The position numbers were made by a program, and so were the translations under genes. The notes under the pieces are model-generated. The model was not told the DNA's origin, ran no database searches, and worked only from the letters and a program-made list of their open reading frames with translations. From assembly GCA_050305975.1 (NCBI GenBank), contig JBNLGI010000014.1, positions 1 to 64,000 on the forward strand: a stretch of DNA of 64,000 bases, in the 5' to 3' direction. The DNA comes from Thiodiazotropha sp050305975. Its GTDB lineage: Bacteria; Pseudomonadota; Gammaproteobacteria; Chromatiales; Chromatiaceae. Position 1 is the stretch's first letter; each line of letters begins with the position of its first letter. This document shows positions 20,722-28,676 of the stretch, piece by piece.

Positions 20722-21813
20722 ATGACCCAGACACTGACCAGACGGATCCCACTCTTTGCCCAGCTGCGTACTGGCTTGTTGCTCGCGCTGCCGCTGTTGC
20801 TGATCGTCAACGGCATTATCTGGGGTGCCTATTCGAGAGTGATCGATCAGCAACGGGAGCAGTGGCGCGATCAGGCGGAGAGCGGACTGGATGCGGCCCT
20901 GATCACCATCGAGCGGGTACGCAACGACCTGCACGGCGATCTGCTGATGCTGGCAGAAAGTCCCACGCTGAAGACGACCCTCGACGAGGCGACTCCGGAC
21001 CATCTGGAGCGACTTGCCGCCGAGTGGGAGATCTTTGCGGCGATCAAGCGACGCTACGATCAGATCCGCTGGCTCGACAACCGGGGGATGGAGCGACTGC
21101 GCGTCAATCTGACCGCCCAGGGAGCGGCCCGGATCGGCGACGAGCGCCTGCAGGACAAATCGGCTCGCTACTACTTCAAGGAGGCGATCGCCCTGCCCGC
21201 CGGTCAGGTCTATGCCTCTCCCATCGATCTCAACATCGAGCATGGGGAGATCGAGCGCCCCTACAAACCCATGTTGCGTCTGGCCGTACCGGTCACCGAC
21301 AGCCGGGGCCGGAGTCGGGGCCTGCTGCTGCTGAACGTGCTCGCCGAACAGGTCCTGGACAATCTGGCACGGCATGCCGGCCTGATTCAGTCGCACCTGC
21401 TGATGATCGATCCCACCGGATACTATCTGAGGGGATTCAGCCGGGAGCAGGAGTGGGGCTTCATGTTCCGCCTCGACGACGATGCAGACTACCGTTTCGA
21501 CAAGCGCTTTCCGGCGATCTGGCGTCAGATGGTGCAGCAGGGGGTGGGTGAGGTCGAAAGCCCCCAGGGGCAGTTCCTGTTTCGTACCGTGCGCTATGGG
21601 ACCTCGGGGTTCGACCAGCGCTATTTCCTGCTCGCAGTGGTGCTGCCGAACGAGCTGAAGGACGCTCAGGCCACCCAGGTGCAGCTCTGGCTCTCGGCAT
21701 CTCTGGCGGTCTCTCTGAGCCTGCTGTTGCTTTCACTCGCCCTCGCCCACTATCGGGCCATTTGCCTGACGGCGAAGGAGTCGGTTGCCGGGCGGGAGGC
21801 TCATTTGAGCTGA
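20722..21813 (+). CDS. dCache-type sensor with two membrane helices and no output domain
   Basis: The 363-residue product starts at ATG 20722 with AGGGAGA upstream. TM1 is at about 14-36 and a large periplasmic segment (about 37-310) looks like a double Cache domain (DQIRWLDNRGMERLRVNL, LLMIDPTGYYLRGF). TM2 is at about 314-336 and only about 20 residues follow. Receptors with this sensor normally continue into GGDEF, kinase or MCP modules; here the frame stops and overlaps the convergent hydrolase gene by 13 bases. It is either a truncated receptor or a sensor that works through a partner. Confidence 0.75.
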   Translation: MTQTLTRRIPLFAQLRTGLLLALPLLLIVNGIIWGAYSRVIDQQREQWRDQAESGLDAALITIERVRNDLHGDLLMLAESPTLKTTLDEATPDHLERLAAEWEIFAAIKRRYDQIRWLDNRGMERLRVNLTAQGAARIGDERLQDKSARYYFKEAIALPAGQVYASPIDLNIEHGEIERPYKPMLRLAVPVTDSRGRSRGLLLLNVLAEQVLDNLARHAGLIQSHLLMIDPTGYYLRGFSREQEWGFMFRLDDDADYRFDKRFPAIWRQMVQQGVGEVESPQGQFLFRTVRYGTSGFDQRYFLLAVVLPNELKDAQATQVQLWLSASLAVSLSLLLLSLALAHYRAICLTAKESVAGREAHLS

Positions 21814-22460
21814 CGCTCGAGGAACTCGAGCAGAACACGCCAGGCCGCCGCATCCGCCTCGGCATCGTAGCGCGGGCTCGTCGGATTGGTGAAGCCGTGC
21901 GCCGCGTCATAGCCTACCGCTTCGCTGCGCTGGCCGGCAGCCTCCATGGCGGCCTCGAAATCCTGCTGCTTTTGCGGCCAGTTACGCTCCTGCCGGGCAT
22001 AGATCGCCAACACCGGCCCCTGCAGGGTCGAGAGCCTGGCCACGTCTGTTTCCATGCTGCAGTAGGCGAGGACGGTGGCAGCGATCTCATGGGGTCGCAG
22101 CAGACTTGCCTGCATCGCCTGTTTGCCGCCGAAGGAGCAGCCATAGACCGCAATCTTGCGTCCGGGAGCGCTCAGGGCCTCGACGGCGGCGACCAGTTTG
22201 CGATCCGCCGCCGCCTGATCGATCTCCCGCATCCATTGCGCGGCCTGCTCGGGATCTTCGGTGGTGCGGCCGTCGTAGAGGTCGAGCGCCAGCGCCTGAT
22301 AACCCACCTCGGACAAACGGTCCGCCCAGCGGCGATTGTGCGGCATGAGCCCCCACCACTCGTGCAGTATCAGAACCGCGCCACGGGCCTCATCGGAGCC
22401 GCTCAGATAGGCGCTGAAAGACTCGCCCTCGGCGGTGCTCAGCGTGATCGCTTGTCCCAT
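21801..22460 (-). CDS. Dienelactone hydrolase family protein
   Basis: The 219-residue alpha/beta hydrolase has the nucleophile motif GCSFGGKQ with Cys at about 109, as in dienelactone hydrolase, an acid-bearing strand LAIYARQERNWP and the catalytic His in YDAAHGFTNP. VLILHEWWGL near residue 30 is the oxyanion-loop region. The physiological substrate is unknown; relatives cleave dienelactones or carboxyl esters. It is five bases upstream (in coordinate terms) of the osmC-like gene and probably co-transcribed with it. Confidence 0.88.
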   Translation of the reverse strand: MGQAITLSTAEGESFSAYLSGSDEARGAVLILHEWWGLMPHNRRWADRLSEVGYQALALDLYDGRTTEDPEQAAQWMREIDQAAADRKLVAAVEALSAPGRKIAVYGCSFGGKQAMQASLLRPHEIAATVLAYCSMETDVARLSTLQGPVLAIYARQERNWPQKQQDFEAAMEAAGQRSEAVGYDAAHGFTNPTSPRYDAEADAAAWRVLLEFLERQLK

Positions 22461-22465
22461 GTCGC

Positions 22466-22933
22466 CTACTCGTCCGCCTTGTGCAGCAGCTCCCCGGACT
22501 CGCTGTAGACCTCGACTCCGACCGGAATTCCCTGGCGGATACTGCCGGTGACGACGCAGAAATCCTCGAACAGCTCCATGCAGCGGTCCCGTTTCTTCGA
22601 TTCGAGGAGTTCGTCACCGGCGGTGATGCGCACGTCGATGCGACCGACGCGCAGCCGCTTCTTGTCGTTGCGGATCATGGTGCAGGTGGCTTCACACTTC
22701 AGCGCCCTCGCCGGCACGTCCTCCTTGGCCAGGCAGAACATCAGACTGGCGCTGAGACAGTTGGCCGCGGCGGCGGCCAGCAGACGCGAGGCGTTGGGGC
22801 CGTTGCGCTCGCCCAGGGGCGGCGGTTCGTCCATCAGAACGTCGTCCGCCTTCTTCAGGTCGAACTTCACCCGGAAGGCGTAGTTCTCCTCCTGCTCCAG
22901 ATGTATGGTGAATCTGCCTACCTCTTCCGACAT
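22466..22933 (-). CDS. OsmC/Ohr family protein
   Basis: The 155-residue protein has the OsmC-fold layout: N-terminal beta strands (YAFRVKFD), the central helix AAAANCLSASLMFCLA carrying a conserved Cys, and ALKCEATCTMIRNDKKRLRV. OsmC-like proteins reduce organic or fatty acid hydroperoxides with paired Cys residues. The spacing differs from classical Ohr, so peroxidase activity is not assured. It is transcribed immediately before the dienelactone hydrolase gene. Confidence 0.85.
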   Translation of the reverse strand: MSEEVGRFTIHLEQEENYAFRVKFDLKKADDVLMDEPPPLGERNGPNASRLLAAAAANCLSASLMFCLAKEDVPARALKCEATCTMIRNDKKRLRVGRIDVRITAGDELLESKKRDRCMELFEDFCVVTGSIRQGIPVGVEVYSESGELLHKADE

Positions 22934-23026
22934 GCTGATGCTCCTCGCTGGTTGGTCTGGTTGTTAGCTGTCGACTATTTTGGGTGATTTCGACCCAAGC
23001 TCAAACCGGAAAATCTGGCAGGTCAT

Positions 23027-23638
23027 TCAACTCATCCTGGCTTCGCGCCAGGCCGGGTGCTGCTCGATCAGCTGCAATGCCTTCTGCAACAGACCCTTGC
23101 CGGGTTCGGTGCGGTGCCAGGTGGAGGCCCCGGAGGGGTGTGGCAGCGGGATGACGTCGACCTCGCGCCCGGCGAGCCTGAGGCTGTGACGCTCACCGAT
23201 CACCTCGGTGAGTTTGCCGACCGGCAGGAACTGGGCGATCGCCAGTTTGCCCACCGGCAGGATCAGGCGCGGCTGCAGCAGGGAGATCTCTGCATCGAGC
23301 CAGCGGCGACAGCGGGCGATCTCTTTGCGGCTCGGCACCCGGTCGCCGCCCTGCGGCAGTTTGCCGGGGAAGCAGCGGCAGACCGCCGCCATATAGACGC
23401 GTTGACGAAATGCGGTCTCCGTCAGGCCGATCTGTTCGAACCAGCGGAACAGGGTCTTGCCGGCGGTCCAGGCGAAAGGTTTGCCGGCCGGTCCCTCCCT
23501 GTCGCCGGGTGCCTGTCCGACCAGCAACACCGATGAGAACACCGGGTTGCCGATAACGACAGGCCCCTGCATGTCGGGACAGTCGTGACACTGTCTGAGG
23601 GCGGCCTGGTGTGAAATGATCGCTTGCAGATTGGGCAT
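23027..23638 (-). CDS. Uracil-DNA glycosylase superfamily protein
   Basis: The 203-residue protein shows the UDG-fold motifs LLVGQAPGDREGPAGKPF (about 38-55, family 4/5-like motif A) and LPHPSGAST (about 170-178, motif B). N-terminal Cys (QCHDCPDM) and further Cys (AVCRCF, ARCRR) might hold an iron-sulfur cluster as in family 4 enzymes, but the pattern is not canonical. It would remove uracil or another damaged base from DNA. It lies alone on the minus strand. Confidence 0.82.
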   Translation of the reverse strand: MPNLQAIISHQAALRQCHDCPDMQGPVVIGNPVFSSVLLVGQAPGDREGPAGKPFAWTAGKTLFRWFEQIGLTETAFRQRVYMAAVCRCFPGKLPQGGDRVPSRKEIARCRRWLDAEISLLQPRLILPVGKLAIAQFLPVGKLTEVIGERHSLRLAGREVDVIPLPHPSGASTWHRTEPGKGLLQKALQLIEQHPAWREARMS

Positions 23639-23704
23639 GGGGGCTTCAAACTAAAATTTTCGGGGCCTGTGCGCCAGTTGGCTGCAAGGACCCGGGGAGC
23701 AGGC

Positions 23705-23905
23705 ATGCAGACATTGCTGGGACTGGGTGCGGGGGCGCTCATACTGGCGGCATTCCTCTGGTTGCTGCCCATTCTACTGATCCTGCGTTCGCAGAAAACC
23801 AATGGTGCGGAGAAGCTGTTCTGGATTCTGGCGGTGCTCTTCGTCTCCTGGTTCGCCTGGATCGCCTACGTGCTGATGGCTCCCATCGGTGGACAGGATG
23901 CCTGA
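23705..23905 (+). CDS. Small two-helix membrane protein
   Basis: This 66-residue product consists of two hydrophobic helices (about residues 5-27 and 40-60) joined by a charged loop RSQKTNGAEK. The open frame begins earlier, but ATG 23705 follows GGAGCAGGC, which fits a ribosome site. The helix FWILAVLFVSWFAWIAYVL resembles superinfection-immunity or PLDc_N-like small membrane proteins. Function unknown. Confidence 0.6.
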   Translation: MQTLLGLGAGALILAAFLWLLPILLILRSQKTNGAEKLFWILAVLFVSWFAWIAYVLMAPIGGQDA

Positions 23906-23972
23906 AAAATAGAGGGATCGCTCAGCAGAGATAGGGATTATCGAGCATGCAGTCCGGCGGAGGAGGTGATTC

Positions 23973-24968
23973 ATGCAAGCCATCATCATGAGAGAGACCG
24001 GCGGGCCGGAGGTGCTTCAGCTCGAGAACCTGCCGGATCCGCAGATTACGGCGCCCACCCAGATCCGGGTGAAACTGGAGGCGGCCGGCGTCAATCCGGT
24101 CGACACCAAGATCCGCAGCCGGGGCGTCTTCGTGCCCGATGGACTGCCCGCCATCCTGGGTTGCGACGGTGCCGGTGTGGTGGTCGAGACCGGCAGCGAA
24201 GCGAGCATCTTCCGCGAGGGCGACGAGGTCTGGTTCTGTCACGGCGGTCTTGGCGGCCTGCAGGGGAACTATGCCGAACAGGTGGTGCTGGACGAGACGG
24301 TCTGCTGCCGCAAACCGGCCTCCATCGACTTTGCCCATGCCGCGGCGGCACCGCTGGTGTTGATTACCGCCTGGGAAGCCCTCTTCGGCCGCGCCCACCT
24401 GGCCGAGGGACAGACCCTGCTGATTCATGCCGGCGCCGGCGGTGTCGGTCACGTGGCGATCCAACTCGGCAAGCAGGTGGGGGCGCGGGTGATCACCACC
24501 GTCAGTTCCGATGAGAAGGCGGAGTTCGTGCGCACGCTGGGGGCTGATCTGGTGGTCAACTACCGCAACCAGGATTTTGTCGAGGCGGTGCTGCAATACA
24601 CTGAGGGTCAGGGAGCCGACGTGGTGCTCGATACGGTCGGACCCGAAGTGCTCAAACAGTCTATCCCCGCCACCGCCCATTATGGCGACCTGGTGACGCT
24701 GCTCGATCCGGGAGTCGACGTGGAGTGGAAAGAGGCGCGGCTGCGCAACCTGCGTATCGGCTTCACCCTGATGCTGACACCGATGCTGCGCGATCTGCCC
24801 CAGGCGCGTACCGACCAGATCGCCATCCTCGGCAACTGTTCCGAGTTCATCGACAGTGGTGCGCTGAAGATCACGCTGGCCGACAGCCTGCCGCTGAGCC
24901 AGGCCGCCGAGGCCCACCGACGCATCGAACAGGGGCATACCCAGGGAAAGCTGGTGCTGATCCCGTGA
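23973..24968 (+). CDS. Zinc-independent quinone oxidoreductase-like MDR dehydrogenase
   Basis: The 331-residue protein is a medium-chain dehydrogenase/reductase. It has the GroES-like N-terminus (MQAIIMRETGGPEVLQLE, AGVNPVDTKIR), the NADPH-binding loop HAGAGGVGHVAIQLG around 153-167 and VLDTVG near 214. Catalytic zinc ligands are lacking, which points to quinone or enone reduction. ATG 23973 has GGAGGTG upstream. A role in quinone or aldehyde detoxification is inferred. Confidence 0.88.
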   Translation: MQAIIMRETGGPEVLQLENLPDPQITAPTQIRVKLEAAGVNPVDTKIRSRGVFVPDGLPAILGCDGAGVVVETGSEASIFREGDEVWFCHGGLGGLQGNYAEQVVLDETVCCRKPASIDFAHAAAAPLVLITAWEALFGRAHLAEGQTLLIHAGAGGVGHVAIQLGKQVGARVITTVSSDEKAEFVRTLGADLVVNYRNQDFVEAVLQYTEGQGADVVLDTVGPEVLKQSIPATAHYGDLVTLLDPGVDVEWKEARLRNLRIGFTLMLTPMLRDLPQARTDQIAILGNCSEFIDSGALKITLADSLPLSQAAEAHRRIEQGHTQGKLVLIP

Positions 24969-25107
24969 GCCGTGCGGATGGCCGGGAGGCTCGCGCCATG
25001 GGGCAAGGCTGTGGGGTGGTCGAGGGCGATGACCTGATCGCCTGCGTCAATGCAAAGGTCGAGTTGAGACCCGTTCCAGGCGTCTTGGCGGTCTGCCATT
25101 GGGTGCC

Positions 25108-25809
25108 ATGAACAGTCGACGGCAGCTGCTTTTCAGCGGTCTCGCGCTGCTGTTCTGCTTCATCCTGTTCGAGTTGACGCCAATCGACATCTGGCTGCAG
25201 CAATGGCTTTACGACAGTCGGCAGCAGGCCTGGCTGTGGAACGGTCAGGAACCGCTGACCCGACTCCTCTTCTACAACGGTCCCAAGGCCTTGGTGATAC
25301 TGTTCGCCCTGACCCTGATGGTGAGTCTGGCCTTCTGCCGCCGCTGGCGGCGACTGAGTGCACACTGCCGGGGCATACGCATCGTGGTGCTGTCGTTGTT
25401 GCTGGTGCCGCTGTCTGTCTCGGCCCTGAAGGCGACGACCAATGTGGCCTGCCCGAAATCGCTGCAAGCCTTCGATGGCGAACTGCCCTATGTCAAAGTG
25501 CTGGAGCCCTATCCTGCGGGTAGTCGCCCAGACTCTCGACAGCGCTGTTTTCCGGCCGGCCACGCCAGCGGCGGTTTCGCCTTGATGTCGTTGATGTTCC
25601 TCTTCCAGACGCCGCAGCGCCGGCGTTATGCCCTGCTTTTCGGCCTGACGGCCGGCTGGGTCACCGGTGCCTACAAGATGGTCATCGGCGATCACTTCTT
25701 CAGCCATACCCTGATCAGCATGCTGCTGGCCTGGTTCATCATCAATCTGATCGTGCTGGTCGAGGGACGGCTCTTCCGCCAGCGTCCGGCAGTGGCATCG
25801 ATCGATTGA
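25108..25809 (+). CDS. PAP2-family membrane phosphatase
   Basis: The protein (233 residues from ATG 25108; a TTG at 25099 would add three) has five to six membrane helices. It carries the three PAP2 motifs: KATTNVACP (about 110-118), PAGHASGGF (about 149-157) and GDHFFSHTLISM (about 194-205). The His residues in the second and third motifs form the phosphoenzyme. Substrates may be undecaprenyl diphosphate, phosphatidic acid, phosphatidylglycerophosphate or lipid A phosphate; the active site faces the periplasm in relatives. Confidence 0.88.
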   Translation: MNSRRQLLFSGLALLFCFILFELTPIDIWLQQWLYDSRQQAWLWNGQEPLTRLLFYNGPKALVILFALTLMVSLAFCRRWRRLSAHCRGIRIVVLSLLLVPLSVSALKATTNVACPKSLQAFDGELPYVKVLEPYPAGSRPDSRQRCFPAGHASGGFALMSLMFLFQTPQRRRYALLFGLTAGWVTGAYKMVIGDHFFSHTLISMLLAWFIINLIVLVEGRLFRQRPAVASID

Positions 25810-26121
25810 GCCGGCGGCGCGGATAGCGAACGGGACTGTTTCGCCTATCCGTTCACGGCCCTGGTCGATCCGATGTATCGGCCCTGTTGACGGGATTGTG
25901 GAACGCGCCGGCTTGCGATCTCAGCCGAGTCGGACCGGCGTGGTCTGATTTCAGTCTGCGGTGCCCGTACAACCGCAAGGTCACCTTTCCAGCATCCATG
26001 GCAGAAAGCGCAGCAGACGCTTGTGGATTTGCGAACAAGTAAAAAAACGAATAGGGCCTGCAACGCCAGGGAGTCTCCTGCAGCGATTGGTGGCACGTCA
26101 CCTTCATGTCAAAATGCGCCG
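25810..26121. other. Gene-free region with a terminator-like hairpin
   Basis: No supported ORF. A hairpin at 25820-25851 (arms CGGATAGCGAA and TTCGC-C-TATCCG, one bulged base, 9-base loop) follows the PAP2 stop by 10 bases and may end that transcript, though it lacks a T run. The right part is less GC-rich (AAGTAAAAAAACGAAT near 26037) and probably holds the promoter of the ttcA-like gene. Confidence 0.45.
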
Positions 26122-26856
26122 ATGACAGCCTATGTAAAACCTCCAAAATCCCTGTTACGCAAAGTGGGCAAAGCCATTGCCGATTTCGATATGATTCGCC
26201 ACAACGACCGCTTGTTGCTGGGGGTCTCGGGCGGCAAGGATTCGCTCACTCTGCTACAGATCCTCTGCCATCTGCAGAGCTATGCGCCGGTCAGGTTCGA
26301 ACTGGGCGTGATCACGGTGGATCCCGAAGTGGAAGGCTTCGATCCGGAACCGCTGAAGGCCTACTACGAAGGCTTGGGCATCCCCTGGCACTATGCGGAA
26401 CAACCGATCATGGAGGAGGCGCGCGAGCGCATGGATGGGGACTCCTTCTGCGCCTATTGCGCGCGGATGAAAAGGGGCATTATGTACAGCACCTGCCGGC
26501 GGGAGGGCTACAATGTACTTGTGCTCGCCCAGCACCTGGATGATTTGGCGGAGAGCCTGATGATGTCCCTGTTCCATGGGGGACAGCTGCGCACCATGAA
26601 GGCGCACTACCTGAATGACGCGGGGGATATCCGCATCATCCGTCCGCTGGTCTATTGCCGTGAGACCCAGACCGGCGCCTTCGCCGTCGAGGCGGGCCTG
26701 CCGGTGATTCAGGACAGCTGTCCGGCCTGTTTCACAGCGCCCACGCAACGGGCCTATATGAAGCAGTTGCTGGCCCGGGAGGAGCGGCACAATCGCCACC
26801 TGTTCGCCAATATGCTGCATGCCATGAAACCCTTGATGGATGAAACGCCGCGATGA
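26122..26856 (+). CDS. TtcA/TtuA-family tRNA 2-thiolation-like protein
   Basis: The 244-residue protein has the PP-loop ATP pyrophosphatase motif GVSGGKDSLTLL (about 35-46), a CAYC pair (about 112-115), the LAQHLDDLAESLMM motif and a second CPACF pair (about 206-210). These Cys would hold a 4Fe-4S cluster as in TtcA (2-thiocytidine at position 32 of tRNA). It is shorter than E. coli TtcA (311), so the exact target is open. I chose ATG 26122 (MTAYVKPP), where similarity begins. It overlaps the CBS gene by four bases. Confidence 0.82.
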   Translation: MTAYVKPPKSLLRKVGKAIADFDMIRHNDRLLLGVSGGKDSLTLLQILCHLQSYAPVRFELGVITVDPEVEGFDPEPLKAYYEGLGIPWHYAEQPIMEEARERMDGDSFCAYCARMKRGIMYSTCRREGYNVLVLAQHLDDLAESLMMSLFHGGQLRTMKAHYLNDAGDIRIIRPLVYCRETQTGAFAVEAGLPVIQDSCPACFTAPTQRAYMKQLLAREERHNRHLFANMLHAMKPLMDETPR

Positions 26857-27308
26857 AGCTCAAGTACCTATCGATTCCGACCAAGGTGGCTCGCCCCGGC
26901 ATGACCGTGGGCGAGGTGATGCGGGAGTGTGTCGAAAAGGACGTGCCGGGTATTCCGTACGTGGATGCCGAAGGCCAGATTTCAGGCCGCTTTTCGGTGC
27001 GGCACATGTTTCTGCTCTGCTGTATCCCCAAGGACATCCTGCATGGAGCCCATCTGCTGGGTGACGATATCGAGGATCTCGATTTTCCTCATATCAAGGC
27101 GGGCGAACTGATGGCACGAAATGTGGTTGATTTCATCTTTCCCGACGCTATCCGCCTGTCGCCCAATTTTCAGGCGATCAAGGCCCTGGCGATCATGGAG
27201 CAGTACAACACCGAATACCTGTTCGTTACCGAAGGCGATGATTACCAGGGTGTGGTCACCCGCTTGAGCATCGCCAAGGCCATCCTTGCCGAAGAGTGTT
27301 GCGAGTAG
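26853..27308 (+). CDS. CBS-domain pair protein
   Basis: The 151-residue protein consists of two CBS motifs: MTVGEVMRECVEKDVPGIPYVD (about 17-38) with GRFSVRHMF, and LSPNFQAIKALAIMEQYNTE with QGVVTRLSIAKA near the C-terminus. Tandem CBS domains bind adenosyl nucleotides or metal ions and act as energy sensors. The start overlaps the ttcA-like stop (ATGA), implying coupled expression, and the permease gene starts 19 bases after it ends. A regulatory role over one of these neighbours is inferred. Confidence 0.85.
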   Translation: MKLKYLSIPTKVARPGMTVGEVMRECVEKDVPGIPYVDAEGQISGRFSVRHMFLLCCIPKDILHGAHLLGDDIEDLDFPHIKAGELMARNVVDFIFPDAIRLSPNFQAIKALAIMEQYNTEYLFVTEGDDYQGVVTRLSIAKAILAEECCE

Positions 27309-27327
27309 AACCAGAACGTTAGTCACC

Positions 27328-28638
27328 ATGCAAAACCTGACGCCTGAAATGTGGGTCTCCGCCGCCGTGCTGGTGGGTGCCTATGCCCTGATCTTCACCG
27401 AGGTGTTGCATCGCACCACGGCGGCCATCTTCGGTGCCGTGGTGATGATCGGCTGCGGCATGTACATGGGTTTCTACACCCAGGAGGCGGCGGTACTGGC
27501 GGTGGACGGCAACACCATCCTGCTGCTGGCGGCGATGATGATGCTGGTGGCCCTGTTGCGACCCACCGGCGCCTTCGACTTCGCCGCGGTGCACATTACC
27601 CACTGGGCGCGGGGCAATCCCAGGTTGCTGCTGATCTATCTGAGCCTGGCGGTGAGCCTGATCAGCATGATCCTCGACAACGTCACCACCGTGATCGTGT
27701 TCGCCCCGCTGACGGTGCTGATCTGTCGTTTGTTGAAGATCAATCCCATGCCCTATCTGATGGCGGAGGCGATGCTCTCCAACATCGGCGGCGCCGCCAC
27801 CCTGGTGGGCGATCCGCCCAACCTGATGATCGGCAGCGCGGCCGAGATCAGTTTCAACTCTTTCCTGCAGCACATGGGGCTGCCGGTGCTGCTGGTCTGG
27901 ACCGCCACCGTCGCCTTGATGCTGTTCCTGTTCCGCAAGGAGCTGGCTCACACCGGTGCCGATCCCAGGACGCTGGTCGCGACCCACGCGATCAAGGATG
28001 CTCAGGGGCTGTGGCGGATACTCATCTCCCTCGCCTTGGTGGTGGCGCTCTTCTTCATCCACCATACCCTGCATGTGCTGCCGGCCTTTGCCTCCTTCAT
28101 CGGCCTGTCACTGGCGTTGTTGCTGATGCGTCCCGACATGGAGAAGCTCTTCGGCAGCGTCAACTGGTCGGTGCTCTTCTTCTTCGCCGCCCTCTTCATG
28201 ATCGTTGGCGGCGTCGAGTCCTCGGGACTGCTGGAGTTGCTGGGCCATCAACTGGCGACCCTCGCCACCGATCCCGGCCGTCTGTTGCTGACCGGTCTGC
28301 TGCTGATGTGGGTGGCGGCGATTCTCAGTGCGGTGGTGGACAACATCCCCTTCACCGTCACCATGATCCCGATCATCCTGGGACTGGAGAGCAGCGGGGT
28401 GAACATCGCCCCCCTGTGGTGGGCGTTGGCGCTCGGGGTCGGCCTCGGTGGTAACGGCACCCACATCGGCGCCACCGCGAACATCATCGCGGTCAGTGAA
28501 TCGGAGAAGAGCGGGATGCCGGAGGCTAAAATAACCCCCATGCTGTGGTTGCGTACCGGCCTGCCGGTGATGCTGTTCGGACTGCTCACGGCGAGCCTGG
28601 TCTACTGGTTGCTGTTCGATCTCTTTATCACCATTTGA
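27328..28638 (+). CDS. ArsB/NhaD (SLC13-like) ion transporter
   Basis: This polytopic inner-membrane protein of 436 residues from ATG 27328 has about 11 helices. It carries the ion-transporter superfamily motifs SMILDNVTTVIVFAPLTVL, NIGGAATLVGDPPNLMIGS and GVGLGGNGTHIGATANIIA, the paired half-repeat signatures of ArsB, NhaD and CitMHS transporters. Na+/H+ antiport or anion transport are both possible. No arsenic genes are nearby, so an arsenite role is not supported. It follows the CBS gene closely. Confidence 0.87.
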   Translation: MQNLTPEMWVSAAVLVGAYALIFTEVLHRTTAAIFGAVVMIGCGMYMGFYTQEAAVLAVDGNTILLLAAMMMLVALLRPTGAFDFAAVHITHWARGNPRLLLIYLSLAVSLISMILDNVTTVIVFAPLTVLICRLLKINPMPYLMAEAMLSNIGGAATLVGDPPNLMIGSAAEISFNSFLQHMGLPVLLVWTATVALMLFLFRKELAHTGADPRTLVATHAIKDAQGLWRILISLALVVALFFIHHTLHVLPAFASFIGLSLALLLMRPDMEKLFGSVNWSVLFFFAALFMIVGGVESSGLLELLGHQLATLATDPGRLLLTGLLLMWVAAILSAVVDNIPFTVTMIPIILGLESSGVNIAPLWWALALGVGLGGNGTHIGATANIIAVSESEKSGMPEAKITPMLWLRTGLPVMLFGLLTASLVYWLLFDLFITI

Positions 28639-28676
28639 AGCCGGTTGCAGGGACATCGGCTAGGAGGGCCACCAAC

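Noticed and set aside
27939..28638. Arsenite export function for the ArsB/NhaD-type gene
   Set aside because: No arsR, arsC or arsA nearby; the superfamily motifs do not separate arsenite from sodium or organic anion transport.
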